Positions 62,422 to 64,000 of a stretch of DNA of 64,000 bases are shown piece by piece. The notes under the pieces were generated by a model. The model worked only from the letters and a program-made list of their open reading frames with translations, was not told the origin of the DNA and did no database searches. The DNA comes from Megasphaera paucivorans (GTDB taxonomy: Bacteria > Bacillota > Negativicutes > Veillonellales > Megasphaeraceae): positions 1-64,000 of the forward strand of contig NZ_FNHQ01000013.1 in assembly GCF_900103535.1 (NCBI RefSeq). The letters run 5' to 3'. Position 1 is the first letter of the stretch. Every line of letters begins with the position of its first letter. The translations under genes and the position numbers were made by a program.

Positions 62422-63489
62422 TTGAGTAGTTATAAGAATCAAGGTGTTTTTATTGTAAAAACTATATATAAGGTGAAAGCATATCATGCTGGAAATAAAG
62501 CACGGGCAGATGTCGATTCGGTATTTGATCAATTTAGCCATAATTACATACATAATTATTCTGTTGATAACAATTTATATTTGAATAATGGAAATAACAA
62601 AAATATTAAATATTATTTGATCAGGAGTATTAATGCCGTACGAACTTTTTTTGAGTTTAGAAAATGTAAGAATAAAGTGTTGTTGATGCATTATCCTCCT
62701 TTATTCCCAGCCGTGTTAGGTGATAACATTAGTTTTCTATATAAGAATAACGAAACTGTATTTTTAGTACATGATGTTGATAGTATACGATATGGGACAG
62801 ATGAAAAAAAAGATATCGATGTATTAAATTTGGCTAAAGTAGTCATTATTCATAATGAAATGATGGCGAAGAAATTAGTACAATTAGGAATGACTGTTCC
62901 GTATATTGTTAATATTCATCTGTTTGATTATTTAGTAGAAAGTCGTATTGAAGAAAAAAAATATAAAAAGGCTATTGTATTTGCCGGGAATTTGGGAAAA
63001 TCGGTTTTTTTACGGGATTGGATTGCACTGGAACGCAATTATGATATAGATTTATATGGCATGGATTTTCCTGCTGAATGTACCCAATTTGATAAAGTTC
63101 ATTATAAAGGACAAGAACCACCGGATACGTTGCCGTTAAAGATCGACGGCGGGTTGGGATTGGTGTGGGATGGTCCACAGACTGATACATGTGGTGGAAT
63201 GTTGGGAAATTATATGAGATACAATAACCCGCATAAATTTTCGCTGTATATTGCTAGCGGAATCCCAGTTATTGTTTGGAACGATGCAGCGATTGCTTCT
63301 ATTGTCAAACAATATAAGATTGGTTATTGCATCAATGATTTACGTGAGATCAATCAGATTATGGATCAGATTTCAGAAAAAGAGTATCATACGTTGCAGT
63401 TAAATGAAAAAAATTTGCAGCAAAAAGTAATACATGGAGGCTTTTTGAAAGATGCCGTGGTCAAGGCGTTGGCTTATGTTAGAGAATAA
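62422..63489 (+). CDS. Galactofuranosyltransferase-like glycosyltransferase
   Basis: The 355-residue protein recalls beta-1,6-galactofuranosyltransferases of the WbbI type. It has LLMHYPPLFPAVLG, the acid-rich VFLVHDVDSIRYG and the C-terminal GLGLVWDGPQTDTCGG, then MRYNNPHKFSLYIASGIPVIVW. It is followed at once by UDP-galactopyranose mutase, which makes its probable donor. The start is TTG 62422 with GGAG eight bases before. The 3' half is less AT-rich than the 5' half, so the cassette edge may lie inside this gene. Confidence 0.83.
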   Translation: MSSYKNQGVFIVKTIYKVKAYHAGNKARADVDSVFDQFSHNYIHNYSVDNNLYLNNGNNKNIKYYLIRSINAVRTFFEFRKCKNKVLLMHYPPLFPAVLGDNISFLYKNNETVFLVHDVDSIRYGTDEKKDIDVLNLAKVVIIHNEMMAKKLVQLGMTVPYIVNIHLFDYLVESRIEEKKYKKAIVFAGNLGKSVFLRDWIALERNYDIDLYGMDFPAECTQFDKVHYKGQEPPDTLPLKIDGGLGLVWDGPQTDTCGGMLGNYMRYNNPHKFSLYIASGIPVIVWNDAAIASIVKQYKIGYCINDLREINQIMDQISEKEYHTLQLNEKNLQQKVIHGGFLKDAVVKALAYVRE

Positions 63490-63529
63490 TTTTAAAATTG
63501 ACGAATAGTCGAATAGAGGTAAAATAATA

Positions 63530-64000
63530 ATGAAAAAATATGATTATCTAATAGTTGGCAGTGGATTATTTGGTGCTGTTTTTGCACATGAGGTTGCTGC
63601 AAAAGGAAAACATTGTCTGGTCGTTGAGCGAAGAGCCCATGCAGGCGGGAATATATACTGCCAAAACAGGGAAGGCATTAATATTCATTTTTATGGCGGT
63701 CATATTTTTCATACCAGTGATCGATCTGTTTGGGAATATGTAAATCAATTTGCAGAATTTAATCATTACATAAACAGCCCGTTAGCTAATTATAAAGGAA
63801 AACTGTATAATCTTCCTTTCAACATGAACACATTTTATGAAATGTGGGGAGTTACGACACCTAAAGAGGCTGTGGAAAGAATTGCAGCGCAGAGATCCAT
63901 CATAACTCATGAGCCTCGGAATTTGGAAGAACAGGCTATCAGTCTGGTCGGTATGGATATCTATGAAAAACTGATTAAAGGGTACACAGAAAAGCAGTGG
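63530..64000 (+). CDS. glf: UDP-galactopyranose mutase, 5' part
   Basis: Flavoenzyme that converts UDP-galactopyranose to UDP-galactofuranose. The first 157 codons are present; the gene continues past the window. It has the FAD-binding YLIVGSGLFGAVFAHEVAAK, ERRAHAGGN and GGHIFHTSD, then LYNLPFNMNTFYEMWGV and YEKLIKGYTEKQW, all characteristic of Glf. ATG 63530 follows AGAGGT. With the transferase before it, it implies galactofuranose in the surface polymer. Confidence 0.95.
   Translation, partial: MKKYDYLIVGSGLFGAVFAHEVAAKGKHCLVVERRAHAGGNIYCQNREGINIHFYGGHIFHTSDRSVWEYVNQFAEFNHYINSPLANYKGKLYNLPFNMNTFYEMWGVTTPKEAVERIAAQRSIITHEPRNLEEQAISLVGMDIYEKLIKGYTEKQW

Noticed and set aside
1-64000. CRISPR arrays, tRNA and rRNA genes
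   Set aside because: No regularly spaced repeats were seen and no cloverleaf or rRNA-like sequence was noticed in the gaps between genes. A dedicated tRNA scan would be more reliable than reading by eye.

Overview
The window looks like a chromosomal piece of an anaerobic diderm Firmicute of the class Negativicutes, most probably Megasphaera or a close relative (inference from gene content, not from a database search). Firmicute-style housekeeping order (tilS-hpt-ftsH, greA-lysS, ECF module-truA) sits beside outer-membrane genes (an OstA/LptD-like barrel protein, a Wza-type exporter). Anaerobic redox genes (reverse rubrerythrin, desulfoferrodoxin, 2-oxoacid:ferredoxin oxidoreductase) and a lactate racemase/D-lactate dehydrogenase set point the same way. 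No rRNA, tRNA, CRISPR array or intact insertion sequence was seen.

Layout. 0-10 kb: tilS, hpt, ftsH, birA, bioY (with a probable BirA operator), coaX, dusB, greA, lysS. 10-15 kb: a secreted four-module protein, an isolated BREX-3 BrxF-like P-loop protein, aspartate 4-decarboxylase and uppP. 15-22 kb: a DUF805 protein with feoAB, then ecfA1-ecfA2-ecfT-truA. 22-27 kb: a TDT-family carrier, an unusual TrpD-like phosphoribosyltransferase, a VTT-domain membrane protein, a secreted protein and a rubrerythrin under a palindromic operator. 27-31 kb: three exported envelope proteins ending in the OstA/LptD-like one. 31-38 kb: a PhoP/PhoR-like two-component system, a large nested hairpin, TTyACA repeats and pstSCAB-phoU. 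38-43 kb: korAB, desulfoferrodoxin divergent from a PNPOx-like protein, ferritin and YitT. 44-49 kb: ispE, a GntR regulator, a 52-residue membrane protein, larA and a D-lactate dehydrogenase.

49-64 kb is a surface-polysaccharide locus. It has regulatory and export genes (CpsB-type phosphatase, Wza, CpsC/Wzz, CpsD BY-kinase) and a complete UDP-bacillosamine route with its phosphoglycosyltransferase (PglF/CapD-like, PglE-like, PglD-like, PglC-like). Glycosyltransferases, a Wzy polymerase, a galactofuranosyltransferase-like protein and a partial UDP-galactopyranose mutase running off the end follow. From about 56.4 to 63.5 kb the DNA is visibly richer in A+T than the rest, as expected for an exchangeable serotype cassette.

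How the genes connect. BioY needs an EcfA1A2T energising module, and one lies 13 kb away. The Pho two-component system is likely to drive the adjacent Pst genes. LarA and the FAD-type dehydrogenase would interconvert lactate isomers and oxidise D-lactate. Rubrerythrin, desulfoferrodoxin and ferritin form an oxygen-defence set with dyad operators. Three homopolymer tracts fall at decisive points of polysaccharide genes: A8 just inside the best wza start, T8 at the cpsC start, and A6 at the pglE frameshift. Together they suggest, but do not prove, on/off variation of the surface polysaccharide.
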